Assembly (NCBI GenBank): GCA_944474755.1
Contig: OX104117.1
Span: 81,940,926 to 82,004,925, forward strand
From: Limnoperna fortunei
Taxonomy: Eukaryota > Mollusca > Bivalvia > Mytilida > Modiolidae
Direction of reading: 5' to 3'
DNA length: 64,000 bases
In this document: piece after piece, positions 45,475 to 57,424 of the stretch
Numbering within the stretch: the first letter of the stretch is position 1
Layout of the letters: every line of letters starts with the position of its first letter
Notes under the pieces: generated by a model
The model's input: the letters and a program-made list of their open reading frames with translations, nothing else
Told to the model about the DNA's origin: nothing
Database searches by the model: none
Made by a program: the position numbers and the translations under genes

Positions 45475-46492
45475 ACAAGTGTGGACAAAGAAAAATGTCT
45501 CGCCTGCATTCCTCATCAGTAATGAAAACAAGTGTGGACACAGAAAAACGTCTCGCCTGCATTCCGCAACATTAACGAAAATAAATTTCACCATAAGCAT
45601 TACGTAAATAGCATTAAATATCAGCAGCGGCCTGTATACCAAATATTGTCACCATACCATGCATAGTTACAGTGGAACTGTCCTAATACCAAAACTTTAA
45701 CATAGTCACTGAACCGTGAAATTGAGGTCAAGGTCAGGTGACACCTACCAGACAGTCATTTACTATTCATCAGCAACCTATATACCAAATATTGTCATCC
45801 TACCATGCTTGGTTACAGGGGAACAGCAGTAACCCAAAAACTTTAATGTAGTCGCTGGACCGTGAAATTGAGGTCAAGGTCAGGTGGCACCTACCAGACA
45901 GTCATGTACTTTTCATCAGCAACCTATATACCAAATATTGTCATCCTACCATGCGTAGTTACAGAGGAACTGTCGTAACCCAAAAACGTTTACGTAGTCG
46001 CTGGACCGTGAAATTGAGGTCAAGGTCAGGTGACACCTACCAGACAGTCATGTAATAGTCATCAGCAACCTATATACCAAATATTGTAATCCTACCATGC
46101 GTGGTTACAGAGGAACTGTCGTAACCCAAAATCTTTAACGTAGTCACTGGACCATGAAATTGAGGTCAAGGTCAGGTGACACCTACCAGACAGTCATGTA
46201 CTAGTCATCAGCAACCTATACACCAAATATTGTCATCCTACTATGCGTAGTTACAGAGGAACTGCCATAACCCAAAAACTTTAACGTAGTCGCTGGACGG
46301 TGAAATTGAGGTCAAGGTCAGGTGACAGGTGACTGACTGGCAAGTACTCATCATAACTACCTCTGTACCAAATTTGATGGACCTAGGGCTTGGGCTTACA
46401 AATATATGAACCAAGATGTCAAGTATTTACGCCGCCGCCGCCAGATTCCAATACATATGTCTTGCCTCCAGCGACTTTCGTTGCAGGCGAGA
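45475..46492 (+). mobile_element. Family-B hairpin-ended repeat (B2)
   Basis: The 5' end is doubled (ACAAGTGTGGACAAAG.. at 45475 and ACAAGTGTGGACACAG.. at 45529). About five 146-bp units follow, a short GCC tract (46430-46441), and the 3' hairpin with GTTGCAGGCGAGA. It starts 23 bases from an EME1 acceptor. Confidence 0.88.
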
Positions 46493-47097
46493 AAAAAATT
46501 ATGTGATAAGCATTACGGAAATAGCATTAAATTGTTATTATTTAAAATATACAATGCATGGTTACAGAGAAACGGACCTAATCCAAAAATTTTAACATAA
46601 TCGCTGGACCGTGAAATAAAGGTCAAGGTCAGGTGATACTTACCAGACAGTCACATACTATTCATTAGCAACCTGTATACCAAATATTGTCATCCTACCA
46701 TGCGTGGTTACAGAGGAACTGCCGCAACCCAAAAACTTGAACGTAGTTGCTTGACCATGAAATTGAGGTAAAGGTCAGGTGACACCTACCAGACAGTCAT
46801 GTACTATTCATCAGCAACCTATATATCAAATGTTGTCATCCTACCATGCATGGTTACAGAGGAACTGTCGTAACCCAAAAACTTTAACGTAGTCGCTGGA
46901 CTGTGAAATTGAGGTCAAGGTCAGGTGACAGGTGACTGACTGGCAAGTACTCATCATTAGCCACCATTGGACCAAATTTAATGCACCTAGGGCTTAGGCT
47001 TACAAAGATATGAAGCAAGATGTCCAAGTGTTTATGCCGCCGCCAACAGATTCCTATACATTTGTCTCATCTCCAGCGACTCGTCGAAGGCGAGACA
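46493..47097 (+). mobile_element. Family-B repeat, 5' truncated (B3)
   Basis: Follows B2 directly. Starts inside the 5' region (GTGATAAGCATTACGGAAAT), has about three central units, GCCGCCGCCAACAG and a decayed 3' hairpin ending GAAGGCGAGACAA. Confidence 0.85.
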
Positions 47098-47167
47098 AAA
47101 ACTGTCTTACAAAATAGATGTTCTTAAAAATAATATAGATATACATTTAGATCTGAAGTCATGGTGT

Positions 47168-47403
47168 GGCATAACAAGCTGTGTTGGCCAAATGGTAAGC
47201 ATAGTTGGTCTACTATTAACCTATCTACTATGGTCTGTTAACAATGAGGTTGCGGATTTGAGTCTACTTCTAGCATGGTGTGCTCGTCCCCAATCTTAAT
47301 TGACAAGGATTGCCAGTTTTCTGTGTTCCTCCCCCCTCCCCCTAAAATCTGAACATCATAATAATGCTGAAAAATTGCTGAAAGTTGCTTTAAACACTAT
47401 TTA
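47168..47403 (+). mobile_element. tRNA-derived SINE (S4)
   Basis: A-box-like GTTGGCCAAATGGTAAGC, B-box-like GGTTGCGGATTTGAGTCT, central block CCAATCTTAATTGACAAGG, tail GCTGAAAGTTGCTTTAAACA. Same family as 9671-9923. Confidence 0.78.
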
Positions 47404-47467
47404 AACAAACAAACTGTTTGAAAATATTTCTTATGGAAGGTGTGGCCTATGATAACAGTGTACTAAC

Positions 47468-47583
47468 TTGGATGGTTTTTCTGCGACTGCCTTAGTATAT
47501 GACCTGACAAGGTCAGTTATGTCTTCTGGTGTATCCAGCATCTGCACCACACAACCTGTCAAAAGCTGGGCATCAGTAACAGC
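47468..47583 (-). CDS. EME1: EME1 exon, nuclease-like domain end
   Basis: Acceptor CTTATTTTACAG/GCTGTT at 47583, donor TCCAA/GTTAGT after 47468. Phase 0 in, phase 2 out, 38 whole codons. AVTDAQLLTG and SYTKAVAEKPS correspond to the conserved EEAL..LQLHT and FTKAVAEAPFKK region of EME1. Confidence 0.92.
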
Positions 47584-48254
47584 CTGTAAAATAAGATCTT
47601 GTTCTAGATTGTCATTTTTTACTTTCGATAGCTATCACAATGTTTGTAAAAACCTGTACGGTGAGTAAAGTTCAGATGTGATAAGCACTGCTTCTTGCCA
47701 CTGACTGTAAAAAGAAGCATAACTAAGGGATTTGTAAATTGATCAAGATGCCCTTTCAATTTGCACATTGTCATGTTTAGATCTGACAGTGTACCGAAAT
47801 CATCAACATATGATGAACTATTTAAAAGGATTTTAAGGCAGCAAGATGCATAATTGCAATTGTATTCTTTGATTGTTGTCCTTACATACTATCTGTTTAA
47901 GTCGCTCTTAACTTCTGTCCGTTCATGTGTCTCTCAAGTCAAGGACAATCTCACCTCTAATAGAAATATAATAGTCATGAATTAAACTGCTCATCAAGAC
48001 ACCACAATACTGATGTTATAAAAAACATGGATGAACATGCAATGGCACAGTGAAACTTCAACTATATTTAAAGTTTTACGATTTACAGTTTCAGTCTAGT
48101 TGTTACAGCTTTGAAGTTAACAAACAAAAACTAAACAATTCCTAAAAAAATGTTGAAGTACAATAATTCCTATAAGGTGCCATCAGACAATTAATTTAAT
48201 TAAGTACAAAAACTCCTATAAGGTGACTTCAGACAATTTTTGAAAAAAAAATCC

Positions 48255-48675
48255 AAGAATGTGTCCATGGGACCACATGCCCCCGCTAAATGAAGTCACA
48301 AACAGGAAGTAGTTGTCCGACAGGTCTGAAAGTTGCTTATGACATACAACTTGTGATACTGAACCACCCTGCCAAATTTCAATTGTTCTCGTGTACGGTT
48401 TCTGAGAAAAGCTTGAGGAAATTCGTACATAAGGACAGACGTATTTACCTACAAATGAAGTCCCAAACAGGAAGTAGTTGTCCGACAAGTCTGAAAGTCG
48501 CTTAGGACGTACAACTTGTGATACTGAACCACCCTGCCAAATTTCAAATTGTTCTCATGCACAGTTTCTGAGAAAAGCTTGACGGAAGTTTGTTCGGAAG
48601 TACAGACAGAGAGACGGACAGACGGACGGACATGAGTAAAACTTAATGCCCCCCGACATGTCGTCACGGGGGCAT
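48255..48675 (+). mobile_element. Family-C hairpin-ended repeat (C2), nested in A8
   Basis: AAGAATGTGTCCATGGGA start, ATGCCCCCGCTAAATGAAG tag, two central units, then AATGCCCCCCGACATGTC and CGGGGGCAT end. Confidence 0.85.
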
Positions 48676-48751
48676 CATAAAATGATTTGCAGGCCTTGTC
48701 CTTTAGGTTAATTTAGTAATTTACAGTTTTACTCTCGGTGTAAGACTTTAA

Positions 48752-50011
48752 AGGGGAAGGAAACCCTCCAAACATCTTTGCATACGTTTGCAGAAGATTC
48801 TTAGATAAATGTATTCTATGTTGGTGTTTCAAAATGGCACCATAAAGAAATAAATCAATATTTTGTGATAATACATTTTGAAATTCCCGCCTCCATGTAG
48901 GCAGCCATTAATGTGTGATCTGTGACCTCACACCTACTATTCCGGTTTACCAGTCTAGTATCTGCTAATTATAATTAACTTTCCAAAATATTTATAACTG
49001 ATAAAATTGATATGGTAAACAAAAATAGCTAAAACCAGATTGAGTCTTATTCATTATAATAAAAAAGATCTTATTTCTGAAGATATTGAATTCGAGAAGC
49101 ATTTAGCATATTCAGAAGGGGGGTCTCAGAAGTTGTATTTCGGACATAGTGGACTGGTACGAGTTTGGAAATTAGCACGAAATGCCAACCACAGAAGAAA
49201 ATATTTGTTTTTATAGAATTTGACTCGGTGAAAAAGAACTTGAAGATCACAACTGTGTAACAATGCACTCAATTCTAAAATCTCAATGTTACATTTATAC
49301 AGTCGGATTCACTGATGTTTAATAAAATACTACGAGTGCCAGAATATTTGAACAATTATTTTTCGTGGTATATACTTCCACGTATTTTATAACTTAAATT
49401 TAAGCAATTGATAGTTTGGGAAGATGCACGATGTTACATTTATACAGTCGGATTCACTGATGTTTAATAAAATACTACGAGTGCCAGAATATTTGAACAA
49501 TTATTTTTCGTGGTATATACTTCCACGTATTTTATAACTTAAATTTAAGCAATTGATAGTTTGGGAAGATGCACGATGTTACATTTATACAGTCGGATTC
49601 ACTGATGTTTAATAAAATACTACGAATGCCAGAATATTTGAACAATTATTTTTCGTGGTATATACTTCCACGTATTTTATAACTTAAATTTAAGCAATTG
49701 ATAGTTTGGGAAGATGGCATAATTTAGTGCAGATGAAAGCAAAATAATATGAATATATATATCGCACTGCCTATCTTTAACCGGAATAGTAGGAATGACG
49801 TAGACAATTTCACTGTTTGCACTCTTCAATACAAAAGAGCGCCTCAATATGTCGACGCCCATGAGCTAGCGGGAAAATTAAACAATTTTATTTTGAATTA
49901 ATATTTTCCGACTTACCTTGTAAAATTTCTAACTACTTTAAATAGTAAATCTTATTTTAACCTTTTTTTCTTTCAATTGAGCTTACATTTATTTTGTGGT
50001 TTCCTTCCCCT
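48752..50011. mobile_element. piggyBac-like MITE (TTAA site), nested in A8
   Basis: Perfect 14-bp TIR AGGGGAAGGAAACC at both ends. Left flank TTAA (48748-48751), right flank ATAA (50012-50015), that is TTAA with one change. The uninterrupted site GACTTTAATTTATA is present in the A1 copy near 1169. A subterminal inverted pair CCTACTATTCCGGTT / AACCGGAATAGTAGG and a three-copy internal repeat are present. No transposase. Confidence 0.78.
49286..49720. repeat. 145-bp tandem triplication inside the TTAA element
   Basis: Starts ATGTTACATTTATACAGTCG at 49286, 49431 and 49576. The copies are almost identical (one G/A difference seen in ACTACGAGTGCC), so the expansion is recent. Confidence 0.93.
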
Positions 50012-50480
50012 ATAATTTACAATACAAAATCTGATTATTTATGTTAAAAATTTTCATTTAAGAGTAATAACTACTATAAAGAGTCAGTTACAAATATCAC
50101 CAAAAATTTGAATTAAAGGTAAATAAATCCAATATGAATTAATCAGACAATTAAAGACCAATAAAGTGAATTGTAGAAGTTATATTGTTGTTCATTTTTG
50201 CAATTTACCGTTTCACTCTAGCTGTTATAGGTTTCAGGTTACAGGACAAAAACGTATAATTTCATAAAAAAATTACATTTAAGGGCAATAACTCCTATAA
50301 GAAGTCATCTGACAATAATAATGAATTGTAGGGCTTGTATTGCTGATCATGTTTGCCATTTACAGTTTCACTCTAGCTGTTAAAGCTTTTAAGTTACAGG
50401 ACAAAAGGGAAAATTTCATTAAAAATTGTCATTCAAGCAATAACTTCTACAAGGAGTGGTCCTACAATTCATGAATCCGA

Positions 50481-51750
50481 TTTTATTTTTACAATCCAAT
50501 CAGAATGCTCAGTTATAATTAGCGGATATGTAAACAAAGCTTATGCCATCTTTGTCCCACAAGCAAACTATTTGTACAGTTGTGGGAACGGCATAATTTT
50601 CAATCGTTTTAAGAAAATCGTTCTTAGTTGTGAATGTGGTACATGTAATTCCGATGAAAGGTATCCAGATCGAATGCAAGGATACATATTTATACCATTT
50701 CCAAAGATTAAAAGAGATTTAGAGAAATGTCTACGCTTGTAAACGTGTGGAAGTACCAATGATCAGCTCAATATTAACAGAATAAATACACATAAAGCAG
50801 CTGCAATCCTTGTAGAGATTTGAGCAACCCTTCTATGTGAGAACAATGCCCACTTAGTCTAAAAAAGAATAAATGATTACGTGATGGTGTGCACGTCTTC
50901 AATTTCAAATGGATTTTATTACAATTTTAAGTCTCTTAGTGAATCTACCCAATTCAATTATGATATACAAGAAATGGGACAGTAACAATGCTCTTTTTTA
51001 TGTGTTCCAGTGTAAAAACTATTGGATTTATATATAATTATATGGACTTAATTAATTGTTAATGAACATTACTTACATAACGTTATATGTATTTCAGATT
51101 TATGTTCTTTTTTCGGCTATGAAATTTGCCGATTTGAAACTCGGGGAGTACTTTGAAAACAGACAAAAAATTCTTTAGTAAACATCGGGTATTTTATTAT
51201 ATTGATACATCTTTATCCAATTAATTAGCAGTTATTGATTTCCCAGTTCTCTGTAGATGTGTAGGAAATACTCTCTGACAGTGTATGTAAATACGCGTGC
51301 ACACACGGCCAGTTAAGACAGATTACATAAATATAAAATTTAACCGCAATTTCGGAAGGGAAAAACATACCCAGCTTTACATGTGCAATAGAATTCAGAA
51401 AGTTTCGGTTCAGGTCTAATTTCAATACGAAGACTTTTTCTCATAGATTGCCAGCATTTTGTATCAACGGCAACGCAGACGGTACAATTTATTTCAGATA
51501 TTCTGTTATCGTGAATATAACCCTCGGTGAAATAATTCATCCCTTTTCTAAAACTCTTTGGATAAGAAATTACTTTCTGGTAGGTACCAAATATCTATAT
51601 TTTCGGGAATTTTGTCGAGACAATCGGTAGTAATATTGGCATCACGATGATGCTGAGCCGCCATTTTGAAAGAAGCTTGTGGCTCATAGAAACAATAACT
51701 AAGGAGGCTGGGCTTATCTTCTTATCTTGGAACCATGAATTTTGGACCAA
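50481..51750. other. EME1 intron, unannotated part
   Basis: No exon with recognisable homology. Short open frames (50568-50759, 51225-51540 minus; 51448-51630 plus) have no family motif and no supporting splice pattern that I can assign. Confidence 0.45.
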
Positions 51751-51751
51751 T

Positions 51752-53335
51752 AAAGAGTTTTGTAGCCATTGCCTTGCTAATCATTTAAGCAATTTACAAT
51801 TGCAATCTAGCTCTTAATAGTTTTCAAGTTATATTGTAAAAACTGAAAATTTTGTAAAACAAGTGTGGACACAGAAAAACGTCTCGCCTGAATTCCGCAT
51901 CAGTAACGAAAATAAATTTCGTCATAAGCATTACGTAAATAGCATTAATTATGAGCAGCGGCCTGTATACCAATTATTGTCACCATACTATGCATAGTTA
52001 CAGAGGAACTGTCCTAATACAAAAACTTTAACGAAGTCGCTGAACCGTTAAATTGAGGTCAAGGTCAGGTGACACCTACCAGACAATCATTTACTATTCA
52101 TCAGCAACCTATATACCAAATATTGTCATCCTACCATGCTTGGTTACAGGGGAACAGCAGTAACCTAAAAACTTTAACGTAGTCACTGGACCGTGAAATT
52201 GAGGTCAAGGTCAAATGGCACCTACCAGACAGTCATGTACTATTCATCAGCAACCTATATACCAAATATTGTCATCCTACCATGTGTAGTTACAGAGGAA
52301 CTGTCGTAACCCAAAAACTTTAACGTAGTCGCTGGACCGTGAAATTGAGGTCAAGGTCAGGTGACACCTACCAGACAGTCATGTACTAGTCATCAGCAAC
52401 CTATACACCAAATATTGTCATCCTACCATGTGTAGTTACAGAGGAACTGTCATAACCCAAAAACTTTAACGTAGTCGCTGGACCGTGAAATTGAGGTCAA
52501 GGTCAGGTGACACCTACCAGACAGTCATGTACTAGTCATCAGCAACCTATACACCAAATATTGTCATCCTACCATGCGTAGTTACAGAGGAACTGTCGTA
52601 ACCCAAAAACTTTAACGTAGTCGCTGGACCGTTTAATTGAGGTCAAGGTCAGGTGACACCTACCAGACAGTCATGTACTAGTCATCAGCAACCTGTACAC
52701 CAAATATTGTCATCCTACCATGCCTAGTTACAGAGGAACTGTCGTAACCCAAAAACTTTAACGTAGTCGCTGGACCGTGAAATTGAGGTCAAGGTCAGGT
52801 GACACCTACCAGACAGTCATGTACTAGTCATCAGCAACCTATGAAATTGAGGTCAAGGTCAGGTGACAGGTGACTGACTGGCAAGTACTCATCATAAGCT
52901 ACCTCTGGACCAAATTTGATGGACCTAGGGCTTGGGCTTACAAAGATATGAAGCAAGATGTCAAGTGTTTACGCCGCCGCCGCCGCCGCCGCCGGATTCC
53001 CATACATATGTCTCCCCTCCAGCGACTTTCGTCGCAGGCGAGACAAAAAAACGTCGTTAAAGTTAACTCCTACAAGAAGACATTACACAACCCCAGACTT
53101 ATAGCAAATATGTACACCTTAATGTGCTGACCAATTTAAGGTAATGGTTTTCTCTATAGCTTTTGATCAACACCCTGAGTACAAATTTGAAACTAGGAAC
53201 CCTAAGGATGATTCCAAGTTTGGTTTCAAAGGTGAAGATTTTTTTAAAGTTTATGACGGACAATGGATGACAGACAACAGACGACAGATGCCAACTGATG
53301 GCAAAAGCTCAGATGAACCATCGCTAATTAAATCA
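51752..53335 (+). mobile_element. Family-A 3' remnant split by a family-B element (A9)
   Basis: The part before 51858 matches the family-A central unit up to ATTTTGTAAAA. The part after 53047 continues as in the copy near 56600 (AACTCCTACAAGAAG, CACCTTAATGTGCTGA, AACTAGGAACCCTAAGGATG). It decays near the 3' hairpin (GCTCAGATGAACCATCGCTA). Confidence 0.8.
51859..53046 (+). mobile_element. Family-B hairpin-ended repeat (B4), nested in A9
   Basis: Complete: ACAAGTGTGGACACAGAAAA start, GTCTCGCCTG tag, about seven 146-bp units with the last one truncated, GCC tract of 7 triplets (52973-52993), 3' hairpin ending GCAGGCGAGACAA. No target duplication is evident at the A9 junctions. Confidence 0.9.
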
Positions 53336-53477
53336 AATCTGATGCTGGTGTTATAGTGTTATAACCCCCCTAATGTAAATTCTGGCTCTGCGCCTCTCGT
53401 TTTTGTTCTTTCTGCATGTTATATGTTGAAGTATGATATTTCAGTGATTCCCTTTCCAAAAATTTACATGTTTTTAC

Positions 53478-53601
53478 CTCTTCAACATCAAGACGAGAAA
53501 CTTCAGTATTGAAGTGTTTCTTTGTTTTAGTTTTCTCTAAACTTTGTCCAGTGGCTAGCACCGCCTCCCGATGTTGTCGCTGTTGTGTTGTTTTTATTTC
53601 T
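53478..53601 (-). CDS. EME1: EME1 exon, linker to nuclease-like domain
   Basis: Acceptor TTGTATTTCAG/AGAAATA at 53601, donor GAAGAG/GTAAAA after 53478. Phase 2 in, phase 0 out, 41 whole codons. EIKTTQQRQHREA is the basic linker. VSRLDVEE is the conserved EME1 VSR-x-D-x-EEA motif, whose final Ala starts the next exon. The 5' side completes R after GLEKYF of the upstream exon. Confidence 0.92.
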
Positions 53602-54149
53602 CTGAAATACAAACAAAAAATTTAACCAAACTTCTTTAATTTCTTTTTCTAGTACAGAAGTTCAGTTCTTAAAGTACAATGAATATTTCTAATAGAAGGT
53701 TTTTAGTTTGGACTTAAAAAAATTTCTGTTAACACAATTTTTGTTATAATTTATTAAGGGTATATAGGGAAGCAGGGTTGAGGGATTACAGCATAAATAC
53801 ATTTTGTCTTTTGTATTAGTCAGACTGAAGACAAAGTCGGACAAACAAGTGTGAATAGCTTTCCATGTCACCAGAATAAACATATGATGAATCACTCATT
53901 GGAACAAAACTCAAACTTGACAGACCATAGCCACTAGCCTGTTACTCGAGATTATTAGTCAGTTTGGATAAGAATTTACTTGTTTTTTGCTTTGAAAAAA
54001 TTTCTAACAAAAAATGTGACTCTGCTTCACTGATTTTCAACTTGGCACACTAAACAGCCCCCTTTTCTAAGTCACTCAAGCGTGAAATTTTGTCTCATCA
54101 TGTTGTAACTGTGTTCCAAGTTTCAGGAAGATGTGAAGTCATCGTCATA

Positions 54150-54235
54150 AAAAAAAGCTTCAATTCAAAGGTAAACCTGAGGTGGGAGGGACAACAGACT
54201 ATAAATCTGTCCCCCAACTTTGCTAGGGGGACATA
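54150..54235 (+). mobile_element. Family-F hairpin-ended repeat, 3' end
   Basis: ATCTGTCCCCCAACTTTGCT folds with AGGGGGACATAAAG: a GC-rich 3' hairpin followed by A-rich sequence, as in families A-E. A possible 5' part with AACAGCCCCCTTTTC lies near 54053. The 53602-54149 interval shows nothing else. Confidence 0.55.
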
Positions 54236-54481
54236 AAGTCAAATTTCAACAAATTGTATCATGTAATTGACTAATACTTTTTCTTAATCGTAACCAGTAC
54301 ATTTTGGGAATCAGTTGTTTCTCACATGTTAACAAGAACTTTCATGTCCTGGTTCCTGAGGGAAGACTAACTGGGTGGAATAATATTTATTTAGAAAGGA
54401 TACCAGTCATAAAAATAACCATAGCCCAATGGATAGAAGTAGCTAAGACAGGGATGGCAGTAAAGCATAACATAGATATAA

Positions 54482-56982
54482 CTAGAGGCTCCCAGGAGCC
54501 TGTAATCGCTCACCTGGAATCCATATGACTTAAACTATATTAAAATTTTTGAAATTAACAGTTACAGTCTAGTTGTTATAGCTTTTAAGTTACTGTGCAA
54601 AACTAAACATTTCTTCAAAAAATTTGTTAAATACAATAACTCCTATAAGGTGCCATCCACAATTTCTGAAAATTAAATGGTTTTTAGGCATTGTCCTTTA
54701 GGGTACTTTAGAAATTTACAGTTTTACTCTACTAATAGGTGTGTTATAGACTAATTTATAATTAAAAAACTGTTCATATGTCCAAATTCATAATGAAAGG
54801 GCAATAACTCCTATAAAGAGTCATCTTGCAATTTTCGGACTAAGCAATCATTTGTAGGGCTTCTATTGCTGATCATTTGTGCAATTTACAGTTTTAATCT
54901 AGCTACTATAGTTTTCAAGTTACAGGACAAAAATGGAAAATTTCATAACAAAATTGTCATTTAAGGGCAATAACCCCTATAAGGAGTCATCTGACAATTT
55001 CAGACCAATTAAATGAATTGTAGGGCTTTTTTGCTGATCATTTGTGCAATTTATTATTTCACTCTAGCTGTTATGGTTTTTAAGTTAAAGGACAAAAACG
55101 GAAAATTTCATAAAAAATTGCAATTTAAGGGCAATAACTCCTATAAGGAGTCATCTGACAATTTCAGACCTATCAAGTGAATTGTAGGGTCTTTATTGCT
55201 GATCATTTGTGCAATTTACAGTTTCAATCTAGCTGCTATAGTTTTTAAGTTACAGGACAAAAACGGAAAATTTCATAAAAAATTGACATTTAAGGGCAAT
55301 AACTCCTATAAGGAGTCATCTGACAATTTCAGACCAATCAAGTGAATTGTAGGGTCTTTATTGCTGATCATTTGTGCAATTTACAGTTTCAATCTAGCTG
55401 TTATAGTTTTAAAGTTACAGGACAAAAACGGAAAATTTCATAAAAAATTACCATTTAAGGGCAATAACTCATATAAGGAGTCATCTGACAATTTCAGACT
55501 AATACAGTGAATTGTAGGGCTTGTATTGTTGATCATTTTTGCTATTTACAGTTTTACTCTAGCTGTTATAGTTTTAAAGTTACAGGACAAAAACGGAAAA
55601 TTTCATAAAAAATTGACATTTAAGGGCAATAACTCCTATAAGGAGTCATCTGACAATTTCAGACCAATCAAGTGAATTGTAGGGTCTTTATTGCTGATCA
55701 TTTGTGCAATTTACAGTTTCAATCTAGCTGTTATAGTTTTAAAGTTACAGGACAAAAACGGAAAATTTCATAAAAAATTACCATTTAAGGGCAATAACTC
55801 ATATAAGGAGTCATCTGACAATTTCAGACCAATCAAGTGAATTGTAGGGTCTTTATTGCTGATCATTTGTGCAATTTACAGTTTCAATCTAGCTGCTATA
55901 GTTTTCAAGTTACAGGACAAAAACAGAAAATTTCATAAAAAATTGCCATTTAAGGGCAATAACTCCTATAAGGAGTCATCTGACAATTTCAGACTAATAC
56001 AGTGAATTGTAGGGCTTGTATTGTTGATCATTTTTGCTCTTTACAGTTTTACTCTAGCTGTTATAGTTTTAAAGTTACAGGACAAAAATGGAAAATTTCA
56101 TAAAAAATTACCATTTAAGGGCAATAACTCATATAAGGAGTCATTTGACAATTTCAGACCAATCAAGTGAATTGTAGGGTCTTTATTGCTGATCATTTGT
56201 GCAATTTACAGTTTCAATCTAGCTGCTATAGTTTTCAAGTTACAGGACAAAAACGGAAAATTTCATAAAAAATTGCCATTTAAGGGCAATAACTCCTATA
56301 AGGAGTCATCTGACAATTTCAGACTTATACAGTGAATTGTAGGGCTTGTATTGTTGATCATTTTTGCTTTTTACAGTTTTACTCTAGCTGTTATAGTTTT
56401 AAAGTTACAGGACAAAAACGGAAAATTTCATAAAAAATTACCATTTAAGGGCAATAACTCATATAAAGAGTCATCTGACAATTTCAGACCAATCAAGTGA
56501 ATTGTAGGGCTTTTATTGCTGATCATTTTTGCCATTTACAGTTTCACTCTACCTCGTATATTTTTCAGGTTATATTGTAAATACCAAAAATTTTGTCAAA
56601 AATCGTCAAAAAAGGGCAATAACTCCTACAAGAAGCCAATACACAACTTCGCACTAATAGCAACTATTGTAGACCTTAATGTGCTGATCAATTTGAAGTA
56701 ACGGTTTTCTCTATAGCTATTATAGTTTTTTAGATAATGATCAAAAACCTGTGTAGACCCCCATGTTCTATTTTTAGTAACAGCGGCCATATTTGTCTGT
56801 TGATCAACACCCTTGGTACAAACTTGAAACTAGGAACCCTAAGGATGATTGTGGCCAAGTTTGAAAAAAATTGGCCCAGTGGTTTCAGAGGAGAAGATTT
56901 TTGAAAAAGTTTACGACGGACGACGGACGACGGACGCCAAGTGATAGCAATAGCTCACCTGGACCTTCGGTCCAGGTGAGCT
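54482..56982 (+). mobile_element. Family-A hairpin-ended repeat, best copy, 165-bp central repeats (A7)
   Basis: 5' CTAGAGGCTCCCAGGAGCCT (a 14-bp palindrome inside) and tag CGCTCACCTGG. About eleven units of 165 bp (AAACGGAAAATTTCAT at 55096, 55261, 55426, 55591). A unique 3' block with AACTAGGAACCCTAAGGATG, GACGACGGACG, then a perfect 14-bp-stem hairpin AGCTCACCTGGACC / TTC / GGTCCAGGTGAGCT and A-run. Antisense to EME1. Confidence 0.93.
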
Positions 56983-57424
56983 AAAAAGAAGCTTGATTCT
57001 TTAATTCAACTAGCTAAGCAAGCTGGACACATTCAACAGTTACATTAGATAATAAGTATAAAAAATCTTGAAAAATAATAAAGTTCATATGCTTAGAAGT
57101 TCTTTTTCTGGAAATCACACAGATTGAATGGCTCATAATGTCAATGATTTACAGATTAACAACATAAGGTTCAGACTTGTAAATATAGCTTTCCAGTAAT
57201 GCAAGTACAAAATGTGTAACTTGATTCATATAAAGCTATTAGGTCACTAGGACTACAATAGTCAAACAGGTTAATCAAACAGAGTGATATTACTATTAAA
57301 AAAATATCATAGATAAAAGTGGCAAAAACAGATACATGTATTTTCAAGGGATTTTCTATGTCCCAGGGTCATATTTGGATCAGACCTGTCATATGTGGTT
57401 TGTTTGCTACTCAAAAATGTTTTT

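Larger units (their letters stand above)
48065..50480 (+). mobile_element. Family-A remnant interrupted by two insertions (A8)
   Basis: Pieces at 48065-48254, 48676-48751 and 50012-50480 follow each other in the order of the family-A central unit (AATAACTCCTATAAG boxes, GTTACAGGACAAAA). A family-C element and a TTAA-flanked transposon are inserted. Both A termini are missing. 47584-48064 shows nothing else. Confidence 0.78.
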
